In this document: piece after piece, positions 12,418 to 23,195 of the stretch
Numbering within the stretch: the first letter of the stretch is position 1
How the letters are laid out: every line of letters begins with the position of its first letter
NCBI RefSeq assembly: GCF_002994745.2
Contig: NC_037090.1
Coordinates: forward strand, 4,027,501 to 4,091,500
Reading direction: 5' to 3'
Length of the DNA stretch: 64,000 bases
Source: Rosa chinensis
Taxonomy: Eukaryota; Streptophyta; Magnoliopsida; Rosales; Rosaceae
Made by a program: the position numbers and the translations under genes
The notes under the pieces: model-generated
Database searches by the model: none
Seen by the model: the letters and a program-made list of their open reading frames with translations, nothing else
What the model was told of the DNA's origin: nothing

Positions 12418-13310
12418 CTTGTTGAAATAAGAAGAGAATATATATTAGTTTCGGAGTTTAAACTTCCACGAAAACTAAAATAATAAGATTTTCGAGCTAT
12501 GCTACCAAGAAATCAATTTCCAAGAATATTTGGATTAGACCAAAACAATGATGTTTGCGGACGCTCTTACTCCGAATATTATGAACACTCTTAGTTCATT
12601 GATTACGAAGGCTTTTAGTTAGTTTAGCGTGAATCCCCACAATTCCGCTAATTAAATAATCGAACCCACTTTTAATATGGTCATAAATTGATGCTTGCGG
12701 ACGCTCTTAGTCCGAATATTATGAATACTCTTAGTTCATTGATTACGAACTGTCGTAGTTCGTTTAGCGTGAATTTCTATAATTCCGCTTTTTAATTGCA
12801 AGTTCCCGAGAAAAAGAAAAGAGGAGAAAAGGAGTAAAAACTAAAAAACGGAAACTTTAATCTTGAAAACTTACTTGTTGAAATTCGGAGCAAATTCGCT
12901 TCTGAACAGATCCCACTTCAAATGGTGTACAGGTCGCAAAACGACTCTGACAGGGCTGAAATTTTGATATAAGATACAGAGATGAACAACTTTGATGAAG
13001 AAAGTATTTTGATTAGATGTCCCGAAAAGGACGTTTCTCGGCGTGCAAGTAGGCTGATCTGCACAGGAACGAGCATGCTGAACAGCTCCCACTTCGAATG
13101 GTGTACAAGTCTCAAAATGACTCCAACATGGCTAAAATTTGGAGGTCAGATAGAAGAGAATAGATGAACAACTTTGATGCAGAAAGTATTTTGATTAGAG
13201 GTTCTGAACAAGATGTTTGCCGGTGTGCAAACAGGCTGATCTGCATAGGAACGAGTGCAGGGGCAGCGCACGATATGGCTAGCAAGGGCTAGGAGCTTGT
13301 GCTGATAACG

Positions 13311-13671
13311 TGTTTAAGGACAAGCATAAATTAACAGAGAGAGAGGGAGAGAATGAAGATTCAAGTATCTTATTCATCTCCCAAGGGGGTGTATTTATAG
13401 GAGTACATTTGTAGTGAATGCTCAAAGAGAAAACCAATTCGGTAACATTCTTCTCTTGGTTGATTGAGGGCTGCAGCTCCACATGGTGGCTGCAATGATC
13501 ACAATTTCCATGCTTGTTGCCCTTTGGCATAAAGTATGTCACATAAGTCTCTATACCTACATTATACACTCAAGTACCATATCTATACACTCAAGAAGTA
13601 CCTATTACATGATATAGACATTTATACTATGATTCATGTATACTACAACATGATTCATATATACTACAACA
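13311..13671 (-). repeat. LTR2 of palindromic copia element (inverted)
   Basis: This 361-bp LTR is in reverse orientation. Read on the minus strand it begins TGTTGTAGTATATATG and ends CCTTAAACA. It has both partial copies of the ATGAATCAT/TGTTGTAGTATA segment near its start. Its PBS neighbour reads ACGTTATCAGCAC, closer to the usual copia form than that of LTR1. Its terminal TG abuts the 3' internal fragment at 13672 exactly. Confidence 0.9.
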
Positions 13672-13749
13672 TTGGCAAAGTTTTTAACGAGGCAACTTAG
13701 AAGCGCACGGCGTAGACAATACTATTGACATGAAATATCTAAGGGGGAG
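13672..13749 (+). other. copia 3' internal end and polypurine tract
   Basis: This 78-bp piece contains TTTTTAACGAGGCAAC, a motif common upstream of copia 3' LTRs, and ends in AAGGGGGAG directly before the TG of LTR3, which is the primer site for plus-strand synthesis. It is the only single-copy internal piece besides the 23-bp centre. Confidence 0.8.
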
Positions 13750-14106
13750 TGTTGTAGTATACATGAGTCATAGTATAAATGTCTATATCATGTAATAGGT
13801 ACTTGAGTGTATAGATATGGTACTTGAGTGTATAATGTAGGTATAGAGACTTGTGTGACATACTTTATGCCAAAGGGCAACAAGCATGGCAATTGTGATC
13901 ATTGCAGCCACCTGTGGAGCTGCAGCCCTCAATCAACCAAGAGAAGAATGTTACCAAATTTATTTTCTCTTTGAGCATTCACACTACAAATGTACTCCTA
14001 TAATTACACCCCTTTGGGAGATGAATAACATACTTGAATCTTCATTCTCTCTGCATCTATATTCCCTCCCTCTCTCTCTCTGTTAATTTATGCTTGTCCT
14101 TAAACA
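13750..14106 (+). repeat. LTR3 of palindromic copia element
   Basis: This 357-bp LTR runs TGTTGTAGTATAC ... CCTTAAACA. It is followed directly by the ATAAT target duplication. It is similar to LTR1 but differs at the start (GAGTCATAG) and in several single bases. Confidence 0.92.
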
Positions 14107-14111
14107 ATAAT

Positions 14112-15658
14112 AAGATTGAGGTTAGTGCTTCAACTTCAGGCAAGTCTCGGACTCGGAGACCAATCAATCAGTCATCTGGGAAGAAAAGTTGGCATGCGCC
14201 TTTCAAGTTATTTTGGTCCTGTCAATTGAAATATGGTGTAGATTTGTTGATGATAAACTTGGCTGATGTTTGGCTTTGTTTCTAAGCTAGATAACTTGTA
14301 CCCCAGCATTTCACCTAATGAAATTCATTTACTTGTTACCAGTCATTCATATAACATCAATACATAACCAGCCTACATTTTAGCTGACACGTTATGCGGA
14401 ATTTGGTAGTGGTTCCATAAATAAGTCAAAAGAATTCATTATAATATTTTAGTAGCATTTTGTTTTTCCATGGAATGTGTGAGAGAAATCAAGGGGTAAG
14501 GTGGGGATGAAAGTTGAAGAGGAGGTATGGAGGTGAGTGAGGGTGAGGATATGCTGCCGGTTGACTCTCAATGTTAATTGGAAGGGCTGAAAATTCAACT
14601 GAAAATTTTTGGTTATGCACATTCGTTGTTTTCATATTTATAGTTCTAAAGCATCTATCAATGTACTTGTGCAGTCTATAATACCAAGAATCATTATGTC
14701 CCAACCAATATACAACTATACATTTTGTTCCAACCTTGTTCATGAATTTATAATCTATAACCCAGTTGATTTACGTCAAGAATATAGCTTCATATGATCA
14801 AAGCAAAGAACTACGTGCCGGTATAATATAAGTGCAAAACCACAAATAGTGATTCCAGCTGGCAGAAGTCATCCACAAATATTTGAGAGTATACAAGACT
14901 TGGAGATATTTCAATCCACTATAGTCATGGATATGTAGAGTTGCCCGAAAGATCCGCAAGCATTCAATAACAAATGGATAAATCAAAAGATTCTCAAACA
15001 AAATATAGATAAATAAAAGAATGGACATTCTTCCTCCTCTACTTCTCTTTGGTCGGCTCGGATTCCTCCTGCTGCTAGAGAAGTAGAGTAGGAGCATCTT
15101 AATTTCCTCCTCTGCTTCAGTTTTTGTCGTAGTTTTGTTTTTTTTTATATACATTAGTTTTGTTTTTTCTTCTTGTTGTATATTGTGTTATCAATCGAAA
15201 AAAAATAGATAAATAAAAGGTCGGTAGTGACGAAACCATTTCAATACTTTCGCTATTCGAACATATTTTATATGATTCCGTTATAAGACAGTATTTCCTA
15301 TTGTCAAGTCATTGGGAGAAATGAAGAATGTGAGAAGCTTCGGCGAACATATCTCTACTATTAGAAATGGAAGAGTTTGATTTAGTGTCAAGGCTTCACC
15401 AAAAATTAGATTACCAAAAATACCCATGTCTGATACTAAAAAGGAAAATGGAGTAAAGAATAGAGCGGCAAGTATTATTGAGCATAACAGTAAATACCGA
15501 ATCCAGCGACCGTTCCCATAAACCCATCTTCTCAAAAAATGGAAGCACGATTGATCGAAGAATTTGGACGTCATGGGAATCGGAGCAGAGATGACTCATC
15601 ACGTTCATCATTTTCTCAAAACTACCAGATACATGTATCTGTATAGTTTCATTCTCAG

Positions 15659-15694
<36 letters not shown>

Positions 15695-17993
15695 CACCCG
15701 ATACAGTTTATAAAAAGCAAAGAGGCATAACCCAGAATGAGAAAAGAGGAAAAGCATACAAATATCGAATTCGGGTAAGGCAAAATCCTATTCGGTTAAG
15801 AATTTGCATCTTTTAATTTATGCTTTATCTCTTTTTTCATTCGGTTGTTTTGTTTAGTGGAAGATTTTCTATTTGTCTTGTTAGTTGTATACTTTGGTTC
15901 GAGTTTAGTGATTTATGCTACTATAATTGTACTTCTTCTGTTCTTTGTATCGTGATTTTTACAAGAATTAACATTGAAGTTCATCCATATGGTCCTTTTT
16001 TCTATATATTTGGTTTTTACCTCACAAGCCTGCGCTTACTAGGTGTATATGTTTCAGGTTTTAGATCAAGGAAAAGTTGTGGAATGAGAAAAGAGAAATC
16101 AATGAAGGCCCTCAATCTGGTAATTTATTTCTTTCCATGTGTTTGCAATGGGGAATCAAAACTAAGTAGGTGAAGCCGTAAGTAGCTGCCATGTTGTCCT
16201 ACAATTCTGCATCTAACACGAATAATAGAGAATGTACGATCTGTATAGATCAATTTAAGATTTGTTAGTTGAAGCATAGGCCACTGCCTTTAGAATTCGG
16301 CATTATACTCTTCCAAATCTATGTTAGAAGAGGTTTAGTGTGGGTGTGCATATGTTGATCCGTATGGTGTCAAACCCAAAAAAAGAACACGAACAACAGA
16401 GTAATAAAGAAAAACCATATCAATTGATTGACAGTTTTTTTTTTTTACTTGGTTTCATAACCAAAAACAAAAACAGAAGCATGACTATACGTTTCAAGTT
16501 TTAAGCGTGCCAGATGCAAATGAACTTTTTTCTATGGTCATTTGATTTCCAGATGAAATTTATATGGTATTCGTACTTTTTAGCAAGTCTCATAGATGTG
16601 GTGTTTTGACTGAAATGTTCTTTGTTTTTAACATCCAAAGATGTTATTCCTATGCAGATTGACTTCAGGGAATAATGATGCGGATTCTTGCTGGGTTTTC
16701 TTATTTGTTCCTATAAATAGAAGCAATATTTGTTGGGGCAAAATCGATTTTGGGGATGTCATTATTTTCTGAGAGATTCAAGCTGTTGAAGCTCCTGAAT
16801 TTTCAAGGAGGACTTTTGATGGGTATTGATGAATTTCCGACTGTTCTTGGGGAAGGCAGAAAGGAATAAGCAAAAAGGCCAGAGAAGAATGGTGATAAAA
16901 ATTGCTTCCCTTTCTCTTTTCACTATGTTCTATATCGAATTTTGGCTGAATTAATTTGGAATTTTGTTTTTTAGGTCTGAAAAATAATTTGGAGTTTATG
17001 AATGAAGAAAGGCTGGAGGTTATATGTTGCGTTCATGAACACTTTCCTGTCTTTAGTTTACTCCATGTGTTCTTTGGTGTATTTACAATGAAGATCATAT
17101 GCGTTATTTATCTATTTTGTTAGTTCTTTGTTACTTTTAATGGGAGAAGCTAAAATTTAAAAGTTGTATTCATGAGTACTTTCTGTAGTTTAGTCCAGAT
17201 GTTCTTCCATACATTTACAAGAAACATCATATTGATTCCTTAATCCTTATCATTCTTTTTAGTAACAGTAGTGTACAGTCATGTTTAGCCCAAACAAAGA
17301 AACTGATTTTGTAGTTAAACTACTGTGAAAGGATACGGGATAGAAGGCTAACGCAAGCGTTGAAGGTCTCAATTGATCTTGCAGGTGTCTTGGGTAATGA
17401 AGATCTTAGTCTCTTCACTATTTACCTGCGATTAGTTCCCCCTATATGTAAATGAATTGCATATACGATAATCGTGCTTGGACTTTTTTCTTTTGTCAAA
17501 TAATCCTCGGACAGCACGTCTGTAATTTCTTCTCTTATTTCTTTTAGTTTTTGTTTTAAATATGATTATACATTACCTAAGTAATTAATGTTGATTTGAG
17601 CACACATTTTTTCTGATCATTCTGTAGAAATTCCCTTTGATAGTGAGATCATTTGGATTATTGAAGAAAGAAAAAAAGGAAGCAAAAGAAACGGGGGAGG
17701 AGAAAACCAAAGAGATCAGCTGCGAAGAAACGGTTGAAGAAGCATGGAAGGGCCTCAGATGGAAACAAAGCCTAAGAGAATTAAAGAGGCAAAGTTAAGC
17801 CAATATTGATTAATTGTAAAAGCGGTGACATATTTGTTAATCTCAGAAACTTGGCTTTTAGTAGAAATAAATGGTATGTTGTACATGAGAACGGTATTTT
17901 TTTCAAAAATATAATTCACACCCGTGAGCGCGGCCCTTCTGCACACGCGTATGCGCGTGCAAGAAGGCTAGTGTAGACAGAAAGCATAGCCTT
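14112..17993. other. Gene-poor stretch
   Basis: No gene is recognised. A 34-bp A-run lies at 15659-15692. A possible exon follows a TTTCAG at about 16057 (RSRKSCGMRKEKSMKALN, then GTAATT). Another possible exon lies near 17628-17790, with a Lys/Glu-rich open frame (KKEKKEAKETGEEKTKEIS) after a TCTGTAG acceptor. The two could belong to one unrecognised gene, but no start, linking frame or homology is visible, so I leave them unannotated. Confidence 0.3.
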
Positions 17994-18300
17994 AGTAGAA
18001 GCTTCCATTATCCTTCTCTTATTTTTTGAAATATACTTCTGTTTTTCCTTGAAATATATATTCTGCATATCGGGATGGCACTTACTCTAAGGTTTTGCCT
18101 GAGTAGAATAACTGATGCGCACAAGTCTCAAGTAAAAACTTATTTTTACAAGGTTTTTAGATTTAGGCTTTCTTTTGTGCTTCTTGAAAGGTTTTGCCTG
18201 AGTAGAATAACTGATGCTCTGAAGTAGAAACTTGTGTTAATTTACAAAGCTTGTACCGGAGACCAAGGCGAACACGTGAAGAAATACAAGCCTGAACTAG
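17994..18300 (+). pseudogene. Scrambled ERD6-like sugar transporter relic
   Basis: The stretch matches pieces of the second transporter gene in order but with gaps. It has intron 3 sequence (like 5925-5990), part of exon 4 and intron 4 (like 6040-6235), then a jump to the last exon (AAGCTTGTACCGGAGACC, like 8492-8545). The piece GGTTTTGCCTGAGTAGAATA occurs twice (from 18091 and 18190), so an internal duplication happened after decay. The last-exon piece has lost bases (GGCGAACACGTG for GGGGCGAACACTT), so it is out of frame. It marks a third, dead member of the tandem array, about 9.7 kb from its parent. Confidence 0.85.
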
Positions 18301-18796
18301 TGTGGCATGTTTATTCGTGGTAAACAGATATGTTTAATGCAGGGAACACAACTTTATACAGAGATGTTGTTAAAAGATCTCTCTCATAAAGAGAATCTAA
18401 TAGAAATCTACTAATTCCTTATAGATATGAAATATTGTTACCTTAAGTAACAGTAGTAAGATTCTCAAATTTTATTGTTCATTAATCTCATGGAGTGTCC
18501 CTTTTCCTTACACATTTAAACCTAATTTCAAACACAGTTTACACCACCAGCCAAAGTCCAAACATGGCTCATTCCTTTCTGATCAATAGGAAATCCGAGG
18601 GAGGCTAGCCATGATAAACCCATTTGCCAATCAAGTACTCAAATTGTTCAAATATTTATGAGGGAGTGGGGTAAAACCCGAAAGGCCCAAACTTTGGTTA
18701 ATATAACTTGAAGACTTTGGTTAACCCTAAAAAATTCAAACATCCCGCTCGCGAATCATCCACTTCACAGTTTCCTCCTCCCTCTTGGTTTTGATT
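18301..18796. other. Intergenic, nothing recognised
   Basis: This is AT-rich sequence between the transporter relic and the NAP-like gene. It presumably holds the promoter of the latter. No clear motif or repeat was found. Confidence 0.5.
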
Positions 18797-19976
18797 ATGG
18801 ATGATGATCTTGGTCTTGATTACCATCTTTGGGAAAGTTTCTTATATATGCCAATTGTTTTCATATGACTCCTGTAAGTTTTCATGTTTTTTTTTTTTTT
18901 TTTTCAGTTCTCCCGACAGTACAACGAGTTATGGGAAATCATAAGGTTGAAGTATCGCATTGAGCTTTTGAAAAACTTACAGGTCTGTATATGAGGTTTT
19001 TCACGGTCAGATCTATTCTTTTCGCATACTATACTTCGGAGTACCAAAGAATTTTTAATTATCTGACTGTAATTTTATGATCAGTCGTAGAGCTTAAGAG
19101 CTTTTATGCATGCACATCCTTCTTTTGCAGCGGGAACATAAGAAGACGGAAATTGAGTTTCATAAAGCGAGGGCTGAATTGAAAGAACAATACAAAGGGT
19201 TTTTTAAAAACCTACAAGGTACCCCTCAAATAAAATATTAAGTGAAATACATGACCTACTCTGCCGCTTGAACGTGATGTTGGATTATACATCTTCCAAC
19301 GTAATGCAGGGGAAGGAAAGACTGAATTTTGGCTTTCTAAATTGAAGAACAATGAAGTACTTGCTAAGAAGGTTGGGATTTCATAAGCCTTTGTCGTGTG
19401 CGCCTTTTTTACTTATGATTGTCGAAATTATGCTAAGCTAGTAAGCTGTCTACGGGAAACAGATTACACAACTGGATGAAGGGGCCTTCCAGCATTTAAA
19501 AAATATTCGTTGTAGAAAGATTCCTAATGGATTCAAGCTGGAGTTCTTATTTGATTCTAATCCTTATTTTAAAGATTCTAAGCTCACGAAAACATTTCGC
19601 ACAACTTCTGGCAACAAGCCTAAAGTCACAGAGGCAACCGGGTAATCTAATTTTGTGCTTGACTGGTTTTTAACCATACATCTCTCCTGTTATACTCAAG
19701 TTTAACCACCTTGAAGGATGGAGATCGAGTGGCATCCTGGGAAAAGCTTGACTGAAACAGAAAATGGTGACAGCTTCTTCAACTTCTTTAAGTCCCCTGT
19801 TGCCGACTCTGTAAGTTTAAGTTTTGTTCATGTTACATGGCTATGAACTTGGTTAATATTGATGAATATATAAGAGCAAGTTTAATTAATATGTTTGATG
19901 TCTATGTTGACAGGCTGAAAAAGTCCAAAGACTTATGGAGCAGGACTATTGCATTTTTTACCTTCACTATGGCTGA
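18797..19976 (+). pseudogene. NAP1-like gene copy A, first NAP domain
   Basis: Histone-chaperone-like sequence of the nucleosome assembly protein family. Exons: 18797-18832 (MDDDLGLDYHLW), 18908-18982, 19131-19218, 19310-19371, 19463-19641, 19717-19810 and 19914-19976. Phases agree throughout. NAP hallmarks are FWLSKLKNNEVLAKKITQLD, FKLEFLFDSNPYFKDSKLTKTF, MEIEWHPGKSLTE and SFFNFFKSP. The last exon runs into TGA (19974) instead of reaching the DY-x-IG donor used in copy B, so the C-terminal NAP helix (STIRDKII, coded from 20272) cannot be joined. The first donor reads GAAAGT where copy B has GTAAGT, so it too looks broken. A truncated protein of about 190 aa is possible, but I call the coupling to the second domain lost. 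Confidence 0.8.
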
Positions 19977-20271
19977 GTTAATGCATCAAGTAACCGCAAT
20001 TACAATTCAGTGAAAAGTTCATTTTGTATTTTTTACTGGTTTTATAATGAGTTTGATCAAGTCTGTTCAGTTAATTACTTGACAAAACTATAGGAATAAA
20101 ATAAAAGTGCAGAGATGGAACTGTCAGAAACATGAAAAGATTTGCAATTCCAATCGTTTTCACAAAATTGTATGACATATTGACATGAGATTTGTAAGAC
20201 CATATACTGTGTAGTCATCTTCATCTTTCCAATCACAATAACATGTTTATGGTGTCCTGTGTACTGTATAG

Positions 20272-22186
20272 TTCAACAATTCGGGACAAAATCATCAACA
20301 ATAAGGATTTGGAGGTACATCTACCTAAACTATAGTCATTCTGCTTGATGATATCAGATTCAGAATGCTTTATAAGAGCAGATGGTATATTCATATATTT
20401 ATTTACCGTCAATTGCCAAAATTTTATGTCAAGCCTCACATGTATATATTTATCAAACTCAGGTTCTAGCAGAACAAAACTTAGCAAAGACGACGACAGA
20501 TTTTTTTTTTTTTTTTTTTGCCAGGCTTCACTTCATTTTTAATTTGTGTTTGCCTTTTTTTTAGGACTTGCAGTTCTTTAGTCCTGTTAGCTACATTGTA
20601 TACAAGCATCGTATGCTGAGATTGAAGTATTCCGAGACTAGAAAAAATCTGGAAGCAAAGTACTTGAAACTTTATAAACCTTTATACGCGAAGGTATGCA
20701 TGACCTCAGCCAACAATCACCAGTTCTTATTACATTGATACGTACCAAGTCATATATACTATATCATGATGTACGTCCTTGAATTTTAACTCAAGGCTGG
20801 CGTTATTGAATCTGCTTTAATGATGTTGAAATGCAAGATGTATTTCCTCAATGAATCATGTAACATTTATTGTAGAGATATCAGATTGTTAACGATATAT
20901 GTAAAGTTGAAGTGAAAGCTAAAGCTGCAAGGGACCAAGGAGATAAAGCCACCACAGGTGCCTATTTTATTTGAAATTTAAATTTAAATCTTCAAAATGC
21001 ATGCACTAGATTTGACTATTTGAGTATGACATTGCATTATCCCTTTTAATGTAGTGAAGGAAATCCCTAACTTTTGGCTTTCTGCAATGAAGAATCATAA
21101 ATTACTTGCTCAGGAGGTGAGAATGATTCTTATTCTATTTATTTGTTGAGTTAAATATAAAGATCATCTGTTAGTTTACTGGAATATACATGTGTATGTA
21201 GATCACAGAGCGCGATGAAGAGGCACTTAAGTATCTGAAGGATATCAAGTGGTTTAAGATAGATGAAGGATGTTTCAAGTTGGAGTTCGTTTTTCAGCAG
21301 CCTAATCCTTATTTTGAAAATGATGTGCTGACCAAATCATATCAGGAGAAAACAACTGGGTAATTCTATTTTCTATTCTGAGTTGTATTGATGAAGCCCC
21401 TTCGCTTAATTAATTTTGTTCCTAATCGGGGGTTACCTTGTACTCTTGTAGGTGTGTCATCAAATGGCATCATGGAAAAGACTTGACACATAAGCTTCTG
21501 GAGGGAATGTCGAAGAATTCCGAGCGCCTGATCAAATCTTGTGAAAGTTTCTTCAACTTCTTTAACCCTCCCAAGTTCCGTCCTCATGATGAACATCTTG
21601 ATTATGATGAACATCCCGATTATTATGATGAATATATTGATTGTCATGATGAATATCTAGTAATTAAGTTTGGCTTTATCCCTTGTAATTAAAACCGCTC
21701 ATGATGATATAGGGTTTTCTTCTAGCTCATTCATGTATATGACACAGGTTGAGGAAGTCAAAAGTAGACTGAATTATGACTACTATATCGGGTACGTAAT
21801 ATATTTGAGCTAAATTACTAGTTAGGAAAGTTTGCCGAAATCAAAGGAATTTTTGTAAGGCAATTGGTAAAGTTTGAGCAGTTGGTTAAAACAGTCTTGT
21901 AAATAGAAACGTAGTACAATATATAGAGCCATAAATAGATGATTTGTTAATATTTAAAACTTAATTTGATAACTTTAATTGCATTTCATTGAGATTTCTT
22001 CGATGCTCATTGTTGATTGTGATGAATATGTATTCAAATAACATATTGTTGGTGTTTTGTAGTAAAATATTTCGAGACAAAATAATTCCTCATGCAGTAT
22101 CTTGGTTCACACGCGAGGCTCTTGAAGAAGGAGGTGAGTTTGAAGACTTGCAAGATGAGGATGATGAGGATGTGGAGTTTTACTAG
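20272..22186 (+). CDS. NAP1-like gene copy A, second NAP domain (intact frame)
   Basis: Eight exons in phase: 20272-20314 ([14 protein letters not shown]), 20565-20693, 20876-20957, 21055-21116, 21202-21359, 21452-21659, 21748-21791 and 22063-22186. No stop appears before TAG at 22184. Order of motifs: the long N-terminal dimerisation helix ([20 protein letters not shown]), [107 protein letters not shown] and an acidic tail, all typical of NAP1. The first exon codes the end of a preceding NAP domain, so this was once the second half of a two-domain protein. It may now be expressed alone from an internal ATG such as that in exon 20565-20693. Expression is not shown. Confidence 0.8.
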
Positions 22187-22426
22187 AATATGTGAAAGCC
22201 AGATTGCAAACATGTCACGTACGTATTTTTGAAATGATGGGTATTTTTTTGTATTGAACTTGATCAAAATCCGTCTCCATTTCTGTCGCTGAATCTTTCG
22301 GCTATATTCTTAATTTATGATCACTAAGACCTACTAGAGCTTGATTGGAAACAAATGTTTTTGAAAAATATGTTTTTCTAATTTATGGTTTTTTGTTTTT
22401 GTTTTGAAAGGGGTAATTTATGGCTT

Positions 22427-23195
22427 TTGAAAAATGGGTGCGACTATTATCACCCTACCATTTTATTTGTTCACCCTACAAATATTTGAATTATTGAAAT
22501 ACTATATTACCCAAATGCAAAATGACTAATAAGTACACTAATTTCCTAAAATTTAAATATTTAAGAAAAACTAAATACATAACTAATTAAATACAAAACT
22601 ACTTAATTTCTCTTATGATAACATTAATCTTCATCCTCTCCATCCAAATTTCAATTTATTACAATTTTCTTTTTTTTCTTTTTGTTGCGTCCTCATTGTT
22701 AATTAGTTATTCAATTCACAAAACAATTTTTTTTAGAAGACAATTCACAAAACCATTAGTGTTAACTTCATCAAAATCTTTATAATACCCTTATAAACAC
22801 CGAAAGTAAAAAATTTAAAACCCGAAGAAAAAAAACAATCTTTTTTCATTGCTCATAGTAGCACTTACTAATTTTTTCTAATATGGATTGAAATAAACGA
22901 ACATTGAAACTGAATGGAAAAAATAAAAAAATGGAAGTAAATCAAATTATGTTTTTATTAGGAAACTTTAATATATTTTAGGACGTCTTTTTAATTTATA
23001 TAAATTAAAAGAGAAATTTTCGTTAAACAAAATTTCTTTTTTAATTTGATATGTCATATGATGGAGGATATTCCTAGAAAGAGAAATGGGTTGGATAAGT
23101 AAATTTAATAATTGAAATTAAAATGTAGGGTGTAATGAGCAAGTAAGGTGAACAAAGAAAATTATAGGGTGGCCATAGCCTCACCCTTAAAAAAT
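22427..23195. mobile_element. Mutator-like MITE with 9-bp TSD
   Basis: The element 22436-23186 (751 bp) begins GGGTGCGACTATTATCACCC and ends GGGTGGCCATAGCCTCACCC, so the ends are inverted repeats of more than 40 bp with mismatches (left ACCCTACCATTTTATTTG pairs with right CAAAGAAAATTATAGGGT). The flanks are TTGAAAAAT (22427-22435) and TTAAAAAAT (23187-23195), a 9-bp duplication with one mismatch, as expected for Mutator-like elements. There is no coding capacity and the interior is very AT-rich. Confidence 0.8.

Larger units (their letters stand above)
8657..13671. repeat. ~2.5 kb inverted repeat, head to head
   Basis: The left arm 8657-11161 (2505 bp) is the reverse complement of the right arm 11185-13671 (2487 bp), apart from scattered substitutions and small indels. 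The arms cover LTR, PBS, leader and the whole gag. The unpaired centre is only 23 bp (11162-11184). In the gag part, six amino-acid replacements are visible between the first 163 codons of the two arms, so they have diverged and are not an identical assembly copy. Confidence 0.92.
8652..14111. mobile_element. Palindromic copia-type element with three LTRs
   Basis: The element spans 8657-14106 and is bounded by the 5-bp target duplication ATAAT (8652-8656 and 14107-14111), so the whole structure behaves as one insertion. Order: LTR1 (+, 8657-9020), PBS-like site (from 9021), leader, gag (+), a 23-bp centre (11162-11184), gag (-), leader, PBS, LTR2 (-, 13311-13671), a 78-bp copia-like 3' internal piece (13672-13749, with a TTTTTAACGAGGC motif and polypurine tract AAGGGGGAG), then LTR3 (+, 13750-14106). 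No protease, integrase or reverse transcriptase is present, so it is non-autonomous. It sits just downstream of the second sugar transporter. Confidence 0.92.

Noticed and set aside
8657..14106. Two separate copia elements in opposite orientation
   Set aside because: There is one TSD for the whole unit, the arms share the same lesions, and the axis is symmetric to within 23 bp. Two independent insertions would not give this.
14489..16173. Several open frames of 60-118 aa
   Set aside because: No recognisable domain, no consistent splice structure, and some overlap the 34-bp A-run. One near 15820-16173 is hydrophobic by base composition only.
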